64,000 nt of DNA from Primulina eburnea (taxonomy: Eukaryota; Streptophyta; Magnoliopsida; Lamiales; Gesneriaceae). The position numbers and the translations under genes are program-made. This document shows positions 47,474-60,100 of this stretch, piece by piece. The DNA lies in the NCBI RefSeq assembly GCF_022965805.1, contig NC_133108.1:44834051-44898050 (forward strand), written 5' to 3'. A model generated the notes under the pieces. That model was given only the letters and a program-made list of their open reading frames with translations, did not search any database and was not told where the DNA came from. How positions within the stretch are numbered: position 1 is the stretch's first letter; the number at the start of each line of letters is the position of its first letter.

Positions 47474-50400
47474 TCAGGTATCCAATTCAACCCCAGAAGG
47501 CACTTCAAACCGATTCTTACTGCTAGCTGGGGAACCATCATTGGCGACATCCGTGGCAGTTTCCGTTCTCATATAATCAACCCCAAAATCATAATCATCA
47601 TCCATACCATGTTCCATGGTAGATGGTCGACTATCCTTTTTCAATCTTTTCTTCTCTGCTTTTTTCAACTTCGTGTTTAGCATGCCCTCCTCGGAATACA
47701 ACTTCTTGTTTTGTTCTCTATTTGCATGTTTATATTTCTCTGGGATATCACCCTTTTCGTTGGATTCCATGGGCTCATCCTTGACGTTGTTCTGAGTTGA
47801 AGCTGGTGGTTGTTCATCATGCTGCATAAACATACTCAACCAAATTTATTTAGATTTATCAATAGTGTGGAAATCTAAGAGAGCGTGTGAGAGATTGAAT
47901 TCCTGAAAAAGGATACATTATGTGGAAAAATTACAAACCTCAACAATCATCATGCTGAACTTTATAGGAAGATTTGATGGAACTTCAACTGGGTTGAAAT
48001 CATTTACAGATTTCAAACTGCCGATAAACGAAGATTCACCACCATAAATTTCATCCACATTGAACTCTTTCCCAAGTTGTGAGACGATTTTAGCCTCGGA
48101 AGGCTCCTCTACATTCCGAATGGGAGGCATGGTGTAATATGGAATTTTACCTACGGGGAGAATCACAAATAAAAATCATGTTATTTTAACCCCTGCTTGC
48201 ACTGTCTCTAAAAAGGCAAAGCTATTTTGTTTGCATTCACTGTCGACTTAAGTTTTCAGCACTTTTGTCCCATTTTCAAATCAGCAATAAACGCAGAAGT
48301 CCTCCAAACTGTCACTCCTTCATGCTAAAAAAAGTTTAGCTTAGTACTAGAGCACGGAATTTTGTGTAAGCCCACAAAACTAAAACAGAAAAATTTTAGA
48401 AACTAGGAAAATAATGAGTTATAATAATATATAAGCCTATAGAATTTTTTGTTGGGATGGGGGGTTTTTTTTTTTTTGGGGGGGGTGGGGGGTGGGGTTT
48501 GTTTGGGGGGATTGTAACCACTCCTGCCAGCCCATCTAGATTCGCCTCCCACTCAACAATACATGTTCTTTTGATGAAGTTCATAGAGATGAGGAGTCAT
48601 ACCTACATTCCAGTCATGCAAAACAATCCTTGCAGCAGATTCGACATCTACAATACCACCTTTTTTTAGCTTTCCCCGGACTGTACCAACTATCTGAAGG
48701 AAATCGTCAACAGAACTAAACCCAGGAATCTTATACAATGTCACTAATATTTTATCTGGGCAAAGCTTGAGGATTTCCTTAACTGTAAAGTTAATACCCA
48801 GGAATAAAATAAATACTCAATTATGAAATCAAGATTAGTGGAGAATCTTAAAAACAAGAACTCACCAGGACCAATTGGATCATCTAATTTTTCAATTCTC
48901 TTACAATTACGAAGAACAATGGATGCATCAGTTTCAGATGATTTTAGCATCACAACCCCGGGACAATCCAATAATTTAACATTTTTATCCAGCTGAACTT
49001 CTTGCATAGATCTTGTCAAGCCAGGGGTGGCACCAACATTTGCAACCTGAGATCTTTTCAAGCTATTGATTAGGCTACTTTTACCTACATTGGGAAGGCC
49101 AATAACCCCAACGGTGATAGATTTTTTGATCTGCAGAAAAACTTTAAAATTAATTTCCCACAACAAACTAAATAGATGCATGACGTTACTATGCACTTTT
49201 AAGAGAAAAAGTACTATATACAATAAAAAAGTATGAGAATGAGGAAAAGAAAATGAATTCCATGTATATACACCAAAGTTATCGAGTAGGACTCATATTA
49301 AATTTCCACCAATACTTACATCATGGCTTCTAGAATAATTTTTCAGCAATTTTATGAGAGTTTCAGCCCCCAGACAGTCACTTGTTTGCAGGATATTGCT
49401 TGTCTTCCCAGATTTCGCAGCCTTCCCAGCCTTTCGAGTAGATTTCCAACCCAGGTTTGATTTCTGTTCTTGGGTGCTGCATTTGAAGGCAACTGTTGGT
49501 AATTCCTCTCTAAGATAGTTGAGCCACTTTTCAGCAGCTTCACGAGGAACAAGATCTGAAACATGAAAAAAAGTGTCGAGGTAACATATTTTGACGAGTT
49601 CTCTGCAAGCCCTGAATGATGTTCACAGAAAGCATCTATGTGAATGATCTCTAAGAAGTCAGAAGCATTTAAAACTAATGGAAATAAATATAAATTCCAT
49701 TGATTTAATTACTCACACAATATCTTTCAAAAAGATCACAACTTGCCAGCAATTCAAGCTGATATATTCATTCACCAAAAAAAGTGTTTTTGGGCCAGCA
49801 CAGACTTTAACACTTTTCTCCAAACTTAAGACCATAAAGTCAGAAAAGAAATGCAGATGAGCAAGTATACCAATTTTATTGAGGAGCAAAACAAGACGTT
49901 TATCAGGCCCTGATTTCATCACCATGTTTTCCATGTCAACACAACGTGTACCAAGGGGATCTCGGGCATCAAGGACCTCCAAAATTACATCAGAAGCTTC
50001 GATAACTTTTACCAACTCCTTATAAAATGATTTCTCTGAGTTTTCTGCAACAAAGTAAAGATATTTTTTTAAAACAAATACATGAAACCAAAACATTAGA
50101 AATTCAGAACACCAAAAATCTCACATACCCAAACCTCGAGTTTTCGAAATGGAATTCTCAGCGACTAACTCCTCTCCACCAGAAATCTCTTCTCCTTTCG
50201 TTTCCTCATCCTCCAAGAGCCCCAATTTTCTCTTTTGAGCCTAAAAAATTAAGAAAAAAGGTTTGGATAGCAGAGTCTAAATCCAAATGAAAAAACCTTT
50301 TAAATTATTTAACAAGGTCATGATTTCCCAGATACTGGATAGTGCAAGAAAATATTATTTGGAGCTAAAAACATCAGGTATTATAACTGGAACCTGAATT

Positions 50401-50893
50401 GGTTTGTGAACACAAAACATCAAATATCAAATTCGAAACTCAAAAAGAACATCAAGAAGTAATCACAAATGCAGTAAACATGAGCCATCAAAAAAATAGA
50501 ATGCGCAATAGAATAATAAACTAAAAGCATAATCGAATTACCCTCTCCTTGCGAGCGGATTTCTTATCCTCTAGCTCCTGCAAGGCACGCTGGCGGCGTG
50601 CCTCGAGCGCCTTGAGCTCCTGTTCCTTAAAGGGCCAGTCGTTGGGGATGCCCGGATCCTTCTCAACTTTGGATTTCTTATTGAATCCCAATTTCTTTGC
50701 TTCCTTGGCCTTCTTCTTGTGATGCTCCTTTACTTTCCGAATAACCTTGTACTTCTTCTTCAGAGACACCCTCTTGCTCTTGCTCTCTGAGAAAATTCCA
50801 ACACACAAATATGAGTACAGAGAAAAAAAATAAAATCTGCTACTACACACGAATGGACAATCAAATATGAGTACTTTTGCTTTTCTTCACCAT
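47474..50893 (-). CDS. NSN1: Nucleostemin-like GTPase NSN1
   Basis: This nucleolar GTPase of the YlqF/YawG family is required for 60S ribosomal subunit assembly and for plant growth and flower development. Nine exons, 50875-50893, 50542-50786, 50129-50240, 49871-50044, 49320-49555, 48866-49130, 48603-48782, 47939-48150 and 47474-47821, sum to 1791 bases in phase, 596 residues. The Lys-rich N-terminus ([33 protein letters not shown]) is the GN3L/Grn1 domain. The GTPase motifs are circularly permuted, as the family requires: G4 LLLNKID near 180-185, G1 GLPNVGKSS near 273-281, G3 DCPG near 317. The family block [14 protein letters not shown] follows, then an acidic tail. All introns are GT-AG. 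The donor after exon 48603-48782 is the GTATGA at 48602, not the nearer GTAGGT, because only the former keeps frame. Confidence 0.96.
48457..48512. other. G-rich tract in an NSN1 intron
   Basis: The plus strand carries runs of 6, 8, 6, 4 and 6 G broken by T tracts, enough for a G-quadruplex. The transcript strand is correspondingly C/A-rich. Confidence 0.8.
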
Positions 50894-50948
50894 GGCTGGA
50901 TTCTACGTCAAGACGAAGTGCGGGACGGAGGGGCGCCGCGGATTTTAT

Positions 50949-50958
50949 TAGGGTTTAC
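50949..50958 (-). promoter_or_regulatory. Telo-box upstream of NSN1
   Basis: GTAAACCCTAA in the sense of the gene, about 60 bases before the ATG; such boxes are common in plant ribosome-biogenesis promoters. Confidence 0.55.
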
Positions 50959-52489
50959 AGTGGAAAGACAGAACAGGCGGGTCGGGTAATATAGGTGTTT
51001 GAAAATGGATGTACATAAACGGGGTTATTTAGAATAAAACTGAAAATTTTTGGTTGGTTTGAAATTTTCATTTTAATAGAGGACGAACTATATTTTATAT
51101 AAATCTTTATATTTTTGTAGAAAAAAATGACAAATCTTTCTAGTAATATTTTATATTTAATATAATAAAGTCTAAATCAGAGCAGATTATTTTCAATTAA
51201 CACATAAGTTCTTGTGATATCGTGTCACTGATTAATGTTGTAAGACATATATCATATTCGATCTAATTCATGAAAAAATATTATTATTTATGTCATAAAT
51301 ATTATTTTTCACGTAAGTTACCCGACAAATCAACATTATGACATGAAATCTTAAAAATAACAACAAAAACAAGGAATGTAAGTACACGTCAAGTTACCCG
51401 ACAAATCAACATTAAGTAAGATGTTAAGGGCAGTATTGTTAGAAATTTTGGGGCCATAAATGTAATTATAAATATTTATATATCATCAATTAAATAAGTC
51501 ATAAACTTATGTGGTTAATTTGGAATAAGAATTGACTTGAGCACTTAAATGTCATGATATTATTGTGTGGATACCATATATTATATTTCTGGTTTGTTGA
51601 AGGGCCAAATTAAAAATAGTGAAATTTGTTTAATTATAAAATGAGGATATGGTTCCTATTTTGCAGAACGACATTGTTTTGTTTCCCATCAACCGAACTC
51701 TCTGGTTTTGGAAGAAAACTGCAAGATTGAAGATCATTTCTAATAATCGTCTACAAGTCATGGATTCAAGCTAGTGATTTCTTGTGAATTGGATAGAATT
51801 TATGGATTTTTCTGTGTCGAGATTTGAAATCCAATTGGTTTCATCAATTATCAGTAACATGCACATGAGTATGATTATTAATAGAAAACAAATCCAGGTT
51901 AGCTTTTGTATCTTCCATTGCCATGTAGAAACATTACCTAAGTATGATTGTTGATAGAAAACAACTCCAGGATAGCTTTTGTATCTTCCATTGCCATGTA
52001 GAAACATTGCCTCGGTGGCTGTATGGGTTCCTGATTTCCTAAGCTTTGTTTTGATAAACTTCTTCATGTGTGTCTCTATTAATTTTTTGTTAAGTTACCC
52101 TGCCTTTTGCACGCTGTTTGTCGAAATCTTTAATTTCTTTTGTTCTTTTGGCAGCTAATATTTTTTCGTTTTAATTTGATGTTAGAGTGAATCAGATACG
52201 GCACCTTGGGATCTGCCTTTTATCGTTTCTTGGGTCGTCACAACTATTTAATGGTTGTAAACACTCTAGTATTTCGAGAGCAAAAGTCATTGTTTTATAT
52301 GATATGCGTATATTGATGCACACAATCACAGGTAATGGATAGTGCGAGGAGGATAGCTTTTGCAATGCTTGCCTAATCGATTCTCTTTTTAGAAGCAGGT
52401 TGCATATGCATTGGACAAGGATCCGCAGTTTTTTGAATTGCCCCTCTTTGTTTGATAGGAATGACGGATGTTACAATTATAGCTTGGTT
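50959..52489. other. NSN1 promoter side and spacer
   Basis: The part near 50959 belongs to the NSN1 promoter. The rest holds a two-copy tandem repeat (listed) and ends in sequence that may be an upstream exon of the relic at 52490; I could not confirm one. Confidence 0.35.
51868..52012. repeat. Two-copy tandem repeat, 73-base unit
   Basis: AGTATGATT(A/G)TT(A/G)ATAG begins each unit, and both contain TATCTTCCATTGCCATGTAG and AAACATT(A/G)CCT. Confidence 0.85.
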
Positions 52490-53476
52490 GCCCAACATAG
52501 CTGATGGAATTGCAAGCACGTATTTGGAGCTTATATCTGTGGACAGTAGCTTGTCTAATGAAATGAACAACCTTGGCTTGAGCTTGTGTACCTTATCCAC
52601 TAGAGCACTTCAGCGATTGCGCAATGAGGTGGAATTTATCTTTGACCTGGCCAGCCAGTCATTTTTATACAAATCTTCACATACTTGTCAGTTTTTTAAG
52701 TTCCTTGAAAGTTGAACATGCTATTCATCATAATGGTACTTTTCTGAAGAGTTGTTCCATACTTCTCTCATGAAGCAATTGAATTTTATGAAAAATGAGT
52801 TTGTGTTCACCATTATAATCAAATTCCCCACATATTATTTTGTATCAGACCATACCTTTAAAATTTTTCTTTCATTTCCTGAAGGCATGCAGATGGTTAT
52901 TCTTGTTTAATGTTGTTGTTACTTGTACCATTCTGAACAAGTTGTGTGAGTTATATTGGGCATGCATTCGGAATCATGACTTTGTAGACACCCGGCCTCA
53001 AGTTGTGTAGAAACTCAATGAGATCTGTTTATTACCATGAGTTTTAACATACATGGGGACCAAAGTTGGTAAAACAGTACAATGTGGAATGTTGTACATT
53101 GAGATATGCGAGCATTGCAGTATAGGTGTTTTTGTAGATTTTAAGATGTGCGAATCTGTGGTTCACAGGTAACATTGAACCAATGGTTGCATCAAAACAT
53201 GGCAGCAATTGTATCTATGTATGAAGATAGGTTCGAAATTTGCACACTTCGAAGCCTATCCATTGAGAAGTACTCCTACACAAATGAGGCCGAAAATTTC
53301 AGTTGGTGGAAACAGTTCAGTTTGAAGAGATCAGGACCTGTATCATCAGAACTGCATTTTGTTGTGATCAACCAGGTTTCTGCTAAAGTTGTTGCTAAAG
53401 TCAGTGATGCAATTTCATTCTTATAGGGAGGTCATTAGGGCTTATCTACTCTGGAATTCGACAGTCCTTGCGATGA
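52490..53476 (+). pseudogene. Truncated copy of an uncharacterised plant membrane protein
   Basis: Two exon-like blocks are seen: about 52497-52628 (ADGIASTYLELISVDSSLSN, LGLSLCTLSTRALQRLRNE) with a GT donor, and 53169-53426 after a CACAG acceptor (VTLNQWLHQNMAAIVSMYED, ENFSWWKQFSLKRSGPVSSE, LHFVVINQ). The joined reading resembles a conserved plant protein whose family members, as I recall, continue with a membrane-spanning stretch. Here that stretch is missing: the text jumps from VINQVSA to KVSDAISFL and meets TAG at 53424-53426. One frame over, GRSLGLIYSGIRQSLR follows up to TGA at 53476, which looks like the family C-terminus. A deletion plus a frameshift makes this a relic. The family memory is imperfect, so this is a moderate call. 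Confidence 0.55.
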
Positions 53477-53670
53477 AACTGAGGTAAAAACAATACATTG
53501 CTTTGTTTCTGAGCTGTCCATCCCGTCATTTTTGTTTCTTGTATTACTTCGCACAACTTTCTTAGGTGTTACCATATCAAATCAATAACTTGGTTGTACA
53601 TTACTTTGTCCTTATTTTGTGATTTGGGTAATATTGATATTTTGAAATGATATTTGACTTTGATTATAGG

Positions 53671-53853
53671 GAAAAACTTGTGTGAGACGGTCTCACGGGT
53701 CGTATTTGTGATACAAATATCTTATTTGGGTCACCCATGCAAAAGTATTATTTTTTATGCTAAGAGTATTACTTTTTATTGTAAATATGGGTAGGATTGA
53801 CTCGTCTCACAGATTATGATCCGTGAGACGGTTTCACATGAGACTCACTCTTC
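53671..53853. repeat. GTCTCAC dispersed repeat, copy 7
   Basis: The clearest copy: CTTGTGTGAGACGGTCTCAC, TTATTTGGGTCACCCATG, TGCTAAGAGTATTACTTTTT, TGTAAATATGGGTAGGATTG, CGTCTCACAGATTATGATCC, GAGACGGTTTCACATGAGAC. Confidence 0.9.
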
Positions 53854-54045
53854 ATTCTGTCACTTTAATATTGTTAATAAAAAACATAGCTTTTCGGACT
53901 TTGTAAGTAGGAACAAAATTCTTGCCATGATCCTTAAATCTCATGAATGGTTTACTGGAGCCATCAGATAACACCTTGAGGTATCATGAGATGAAATGAA
54001 AACAACTTTAAACCGAAATTTAGGGGATGAACGCAATTGAAAGGA

Positions 54046-54114
54046 GAATGTAGCTTAAAATTGGAAATTATGTTAATATCTCGTACTTAGAATGTAGCTT
54101 AAAATTGGAAATTA
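54046..54114. repeat. 25-base direct repeat beside the SINE
   Basis: GAATGTAGCTTAAAATTGG followed by AAATTA occurs at 54046-54070 and 54090-54114; the second copy abuts the SINE. Confidence 0.8.
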
Positions 54115-54340
54115 GCCTGACTGGCTAGCAGTGTTGACATCTTGGAATAATGACTAAGGATCGAGTCTCGCAAGCGGCAGTGTGGGAGTAACTCCCTTCG
54201 ACGTAGGGGGGAGGCTCCTTGTGCACGGTGAGCACGGGTCTAGCCACTGCTGATTGGTCAGGTTACCATGATTTACCTCCTCTCACATACCCGTCGGGCA
54301 GGGTGTGAGGGGCGCCCGGGGTGAGCGATTTCACCTTTTT
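54115..54340 (+). mobile_element. tRNA-derived SINE
   Basis: The element starts CCTGACTGGCTAGCAGTG, which resembles a Pol III A box, and has a B-box-like GGATCGAGTCTCG about 50 bases on. The body is GC-rich, unlike the surroundings (GGTGAGCACGGGTCTAGCC, ACCCGTCGGGCAGGGTGTGA), and it ends in a short T run at 54336-54340. TTGGAAATTA before it and TTGGAATAA after it may be an imperfect target duplication. A short T end fits Au-type plant SINEs. Confidence 0.65.
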
Positions 54341-56261
54341 GGAATAAGCTTGAAAATTTATTTGAATGAAAAGTCGTAATTAAGATTATAAGATATCGTG
54401 CCTAAAGATTATGTTTTTTGGCACTTTTTCCAGAAGTCTATTGCACACGCATGAGATATGCAATCAATTGAAAGCGTCTTTTTCTTGGCGGTGTTATTTC
54501 TCCAAATCTTTTATTTTTATCTTATCATTACTTACTTTTACCCAATGTTTCATTAAGAAAACGCATGATGGGACGTCACTTTTTTTATTAAAAAAACAAA
54601 AAATCGAAATGAGCTGTGTTCAAATAATGTTCACAAGTAAAAATTTTGTTCCAGTCGTTTGCACAGTAGCCTTGTTTCGCAGGTGATTTGTCAATCGATG
54701 GTGGGTGACAATGGGAAAACGACATGCATTGGCTAATAATTCTTTCGAAAAGATCACAAAAATATAAAAAAAAGTACATTTCCGAAGATAATCCTAGAGC
54801 CCCACCATCTTTACACCACACATTACATGATCTTTCTCAAAGAAACTTGTTACTTTAACCTGGTTAATATTTCAGGCCCAACATTTTCTTCAAATGAGGT
54901 CTCCATTGTTGGCAATCAAAAGATTTTCATAGTCTTTATTTTGAAAAAACAAGGATTGTTAGATTTTTTTTTATCTGAATGTACGACTCGTTTATTGTTT
55001 TCTAAGAAGCCAATAATTTGGGATGAATGTAGAAATAGTCTTAAAAATAATTTTTTTTTAACCTCATCATATCGTGTGCCTAAAAGTCCTAAATGATAGA
55101 GCCGAGTTCTCCATCATAATTGATCATGAGGCTCTTACTTCTTAGCATGTCGAAATAATTATTTTAAATTGGGAGTTCTCAACTCTAATTTCCAAATATT
55201 TACTTCCTTCTTCAAATTTTTATAAGTACATGTTTTGACACAAATATATATATAGAAAAATTATTGGAAAATCAAAGTTCACAATTAAATTTTCTATTTT
55301 TACCTTATGTAATGAGTGTTTTAAAAAGAAAAAATATTCTGTGCAACGGGAGTATGTAATGAGTAGGGGTAGATTGATAAAATAATAGTTAATATAATAT
55401 AAAATACAGACATTGAATCATAAATTTTGGACTTGTGAAAAAAGCGGTGTTTTAAAAAGTCCGTTTAAGATTGAAACTCGACAAAAACACCCCGCTTCGG
55501 AGAAAAACGGAAAAAATTGGTTAAAATGTAGTTTGACCGAATTAAGCATAATTAAGACGTTTAATTAAGTGTGCTCAAACACGATTAATCGCATCTATTT
55601 ATTTTTTAACTTTTTATTTTGAAAATATGTCTTTTTATTTTAAAATAATAAATTAGCTTTATAATTTAGATGTTTATTTTTTAATTTTAATTATGATTAA
55701 ATACGTCTGATAATGATTTGACAAATATTTAATATTTTTTTAATGTGGTTTAGTTACAAAAATAAATAAAGACTTTAATTACGAGAGAAATGATAAATAC
55801 CAATAATGAGAGCAATTTGGACCTCAATTAAGACAAATCATTGGCTGGCTTGATTTGTCTCTCAAAAAGCACAATTATGTTTCCAAAAAATAGCAAACTA
55901 AACATTTTTGTCCACGCATTTTTTAATAATTATTAATTTATTACATTAATTAATATGTGGCTTATGCCCAATTTTATTTTCTAGGGGGAATGCAGGATCG
56001 GGGCCAATATTGCCAGATTTTTAATGTAAAATATATCAATACACTGTGCTCCCGGCTAATGCCCAATTTTATTTTCGTGGGAGGCACCTTTATTGCTTTT
56101 GTTAAAGCAACAATTAACCAAGACAAAACACTCTTAATGTTGATTAAATATGCGATTTTATTCATGATTTATTTTTTTAAGACTGTGATATTAAATTATC
56201 AATTCAATTTCAACTTTACTAAAGGTAAAATAACTAAAAACAAACAAAACTCGATACACAA

Positions 56262-56432
56262 AAACTCTTGTGAGACGGTCTCACGGATCAATTTCGTGGG
56301 TTGAATCTCTTATTTAGGTCATCAATGAAAAAGTATTACTTTTTATATTAAGAGTATTACTTTTTATTGTGAATATCGACAGGATTGACATGTCTCATAT
56401 ATAAAGATTTGTGAGACCATCTTATAAGAGAC
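56262..56432. repeat. GTCTCAC dispersed repeat, copy 8
   Basis: CTCTTGTGAGACGGTCTCAC, AATCTCTTATTTAGGTCATC, AAGAGTATTACTTTTTATTG, TGAATATCGACAGGATTGAC, GATTTGTGAGACCATCTTAT in order. Confidence 0.85.
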
Positions 56433-57015
56433 ATAGTCAACCCAATAAATCATGTTGGGTTTGCATTATATATATACGGTTTTTATTTTTTTATCATATA
56501 TATTTATCACTTTTTCTATGTTATCAAATATCAATCTTTATCTTGTATTTTTTTTTATTTTTCTTCATAATTTTAGTTTTTTTTAATCATGATTATTGAT
56601 GCGATAATATACGTGTTGTATTAGAACTGTAATTATGTCATATCAATGTCACATCGAAAAAACATAAAATTATAAAGAAAAAAAAAACAACGATGACAGA
56701 TGAAAAATCTATGATTGAAATTTAATAATATAGATAATCAAAATCGAAAAAAACAAACAATAAACAAACATAAATGATTCAATAAAGCAATTTCTCATGT
56801 ATGTAAAAGTGAAAAGAGGATCTTGCTTTTGAGGATTTTCTTCGAACGAAGTCATAATCTTTCTCAGTGTAGGAAAGTCGAAGCTTATGAAATAAGCAAA
56901 ACTTGGAGAAAGATATAGTAGCTGGTGCTTAGGTTTGCGGGTCGGGTCATTCTCGGGAATAGTATTCTCGTACAAATTTTAACATAAGTTAAATGAAATA
57001 GATTGAATATTTTGT

Positions 57016-57170
57016 AAGATGATTTTATATATTTTTATTTAAGAGACGAGTCAATCAAATTTATATTTATAATTAAAATAATATTTTTGGTATAAAAATA
57101 ATAAATTTTTATGATAAACTTAACAAAATATATGTCTCACAAAATTAATCAATGAGTTTTTGTGTATGTC
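57016..57170. repeat. GTCTCAC dispersed repeat, copy 9 (degenerate)
   Basis: A decayed copy: AAGAGACGAGTCAATCAAAT, TTAAAATAATATTTTTGGTA, TATATGTCTCACAAAATTAA. The left GAGAC end is barely preserved. Confidence 0.6.
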
Positions 57171-60100
57171 TAATTGGGACAATGAATTTTTTATGTTGTA
57201 TAAAAGTTATTAAAATCTAATTATTTTTGCTTTCAACACTGCCATGAAATGAAATGTGATCAAACTCATTAATACTAAGTGATAATTGAGCATCGATCCC
57301 AAGGGAAGACTTTCAAGATTTCAACACCCTCACTATGCTTACATCTAAATAAAATATAAGCAATCATGTTGAAATTTGTGTGTAGTTAAATTAGTGTTGA
57401 TTATTTTTGGTGTTACATGATTTTATGTGAAAATATAAAGATTATATTCAACTTTTAGAAAACTTAAAAATGCGATTAGAATTTTTTGATAATTAATTAA
57501 AATATTAAATAGGATAATTTTTTTTTTACTATTATTGAAATTTCAACATTCTATAAAAAAAATTTGATTTTCTAAATCAGTTTTATATGGTCTTTTGCAA
57601 ATGTATTATGATACGAATATTTTTAAAAATAATATATTAAATAAACTTTTGAAATTGGGGTTCATTTTGATCGAGGATAGATGGATTGAGTATAAAACGA
57701 AAAATGGAAAAATGGACATTGAATTAATGGACCAACTGAAAAATTAACGAGGGAAAGGATTAAAGAATAAGAATTTTCCAATATTCACAAATTCTGTGTT
57801 TATAATAATGAGATTCTAATTCTAAAAGGATAATAAAGTTGCCGCGATTTGACGACAACCATTCAATGATAATAATAAAAAATTCAGAATATTTATCGAA
57901 TAAAATTGTCGATAAATAATTTTCAGTCTTTGTCCCGATATTATTCTAAAAAAAAACAATATATATTAATTATGCAACCTTATGATATATACAGACTGCA
58001 GACATGTTAAAATTGACAAGAATGCAACTTATAATTTATATATCTTAAAAATAATATAATAATTATACATTCATAATAGGAGAATAAAATAAATGAATAT
58101 ATATTCTTTCAAGAATAAAATAATTGAATATATATTCTTTCATTATCATATCGATTGAAAATACAAAAAGGAGAAGTGACTAAATGTAATTGATATATTA
58201 AAATATTAAAGTGTGAATATAAAGTTAGTTTTGGGTATATTTTTAAACAAAATGAGACCATTTGAGATTTCTAGTCTGAAACATTGAAATTGATTGTATG
58301 ATCAAACGTTTGTTACTTTATCAAAATTCTCGTTGGTGGTAATGATACAACTCAAATTTTTTAAATCATACCATGGCTCAAACACCATGTTTCGATTGCT
58401 CTACCTAGTAGAGATAATTATTTTATCCAACAATTACTTTCTCAATAATCGCACTCCTTGCAATTAACGATAATCGAATATGTGATCTTGACATTGATAC
58501 TAATTGTAGAACTGAACGTTGTCACTTTACCAAAATTACACCCAACAATTGTCTTGTCCATAAAAGTCGTTAGTAGTATCTCAAGTATAGTAATATAAGT
58601 GACCAAAATTAATTGATGAACACAAAAATGACTTGTTTTCCTTTAAACAAGTACATACTCTATTAAGTCCAACAAATGATTAAATATAACTGACTTTTAC
58701 AACATTATCATGTGATCGCATAGACATGGTTTTTCTTTCATTGTTAAATATGCTTATTAAATATAAAATAATTGAAATTATATAACCTTGATACTGTGAG
58801 TATGTATAGAGTAGGTTTTGCTTACCAAAATAAGACGATCTGAGAGATTAATTCCGTTATTATTTAAGAAATTAACAAATTCAATCAATTTTGCAATCTA
58901 ATTAATCGTAAAAAAATAATCAAATAATATGATCACAACAACATCACCTTATTTTTTGTGAAATTTGCCTTGTCCACAAAAAGTTGAAAATCATAATAAT
59001 AATTTTTTAATGATTAGCGACATGATTTCCTCAATATTGGTCCGCTTCTTTGACTTTCGGAACAATTTGTCATGAAATATATGGTGAAAAGTCACATGGG
59101 TTCGAGGATTTGGTTTTAATTTATGTTTGGTTTAATAATTGTTTATGTTAGGTAGATTAATCAAAACATAAAGTTTGACATGTTTTTCAGTTTAAGATAT
59201 GACCACCGATCAGTTTTAATTTTTTTGTAAAAAAAAAAAAAAAACAAGGGCTCGGTCTAACCATTTATATAAATCTTAAAAATTTTAATTTTTATATTTG
59301 GTGATAATTTATTGTGTGTGAGGTTATCAAGAATGTCAAGTTATTTCAAACTCCACTGGAGTCCAACTCTAACTTAAATATTCTTTTATTATTATTTCAA
59401 TGTAATAGAAATTTATTTATTTATTTTTTTATCTAAACCTAACTAACTAAATACCTCACGAAATTGGTGTGGTATTCAAACAAAAGACCTCTAGAATCTT
59501 GGGCCTCATCCTTGTCACTAAGATAAGGGAACTTGTTTGTTTGCAATTTGTTTAATCGGGACCCGTGAATTATCCATGTCCGAGACAAATATCTTATTTG
59601 GGACATATTTTCTTTGAGCTGTGGTGATGTGCGATTCTTATGCTAAAAGTTTACACCACATGCATATATGGTGCCAGAATTTTATTTAATTTTTTATACT
59701 ATATGTTTTAAAATATTTCGTTAAATAAATGGCTGATCTTTCAGTTGATTGCTTGCTTTGTTATTTATTAGTTAGACTGAAATATTTAATTATTACTATG
59801 AATATAATTTTATCGACCAATCTTACCAAATTGTCGGGGGTAAAAAAAAGGCTGGGTCTTTTTCTTTATTTTTACTTTTATATGTCGATGAAAATACTAT
59901 TAATGAATAATGATTGAAGTTGTTGTAAACGATTAGTAGATCCAGTTAGGGAGACGTTCTTGGTAATAATTACTTCCAATTTCTTATTTTATTATGTTCG
60001 ACTCTATATATTCTTCTATCCGTTGAGTTCATTAAATATACAAAAATGACTATAACAAATTTTTCTTAGAGTATAAATTATATATAAGCCAGGAGAACAG

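Noticed and set aside
56709..56975. Minus-strand frame of 88 codons
   Set aside because: No family match, no splice context, composition like the surrounding spacer.
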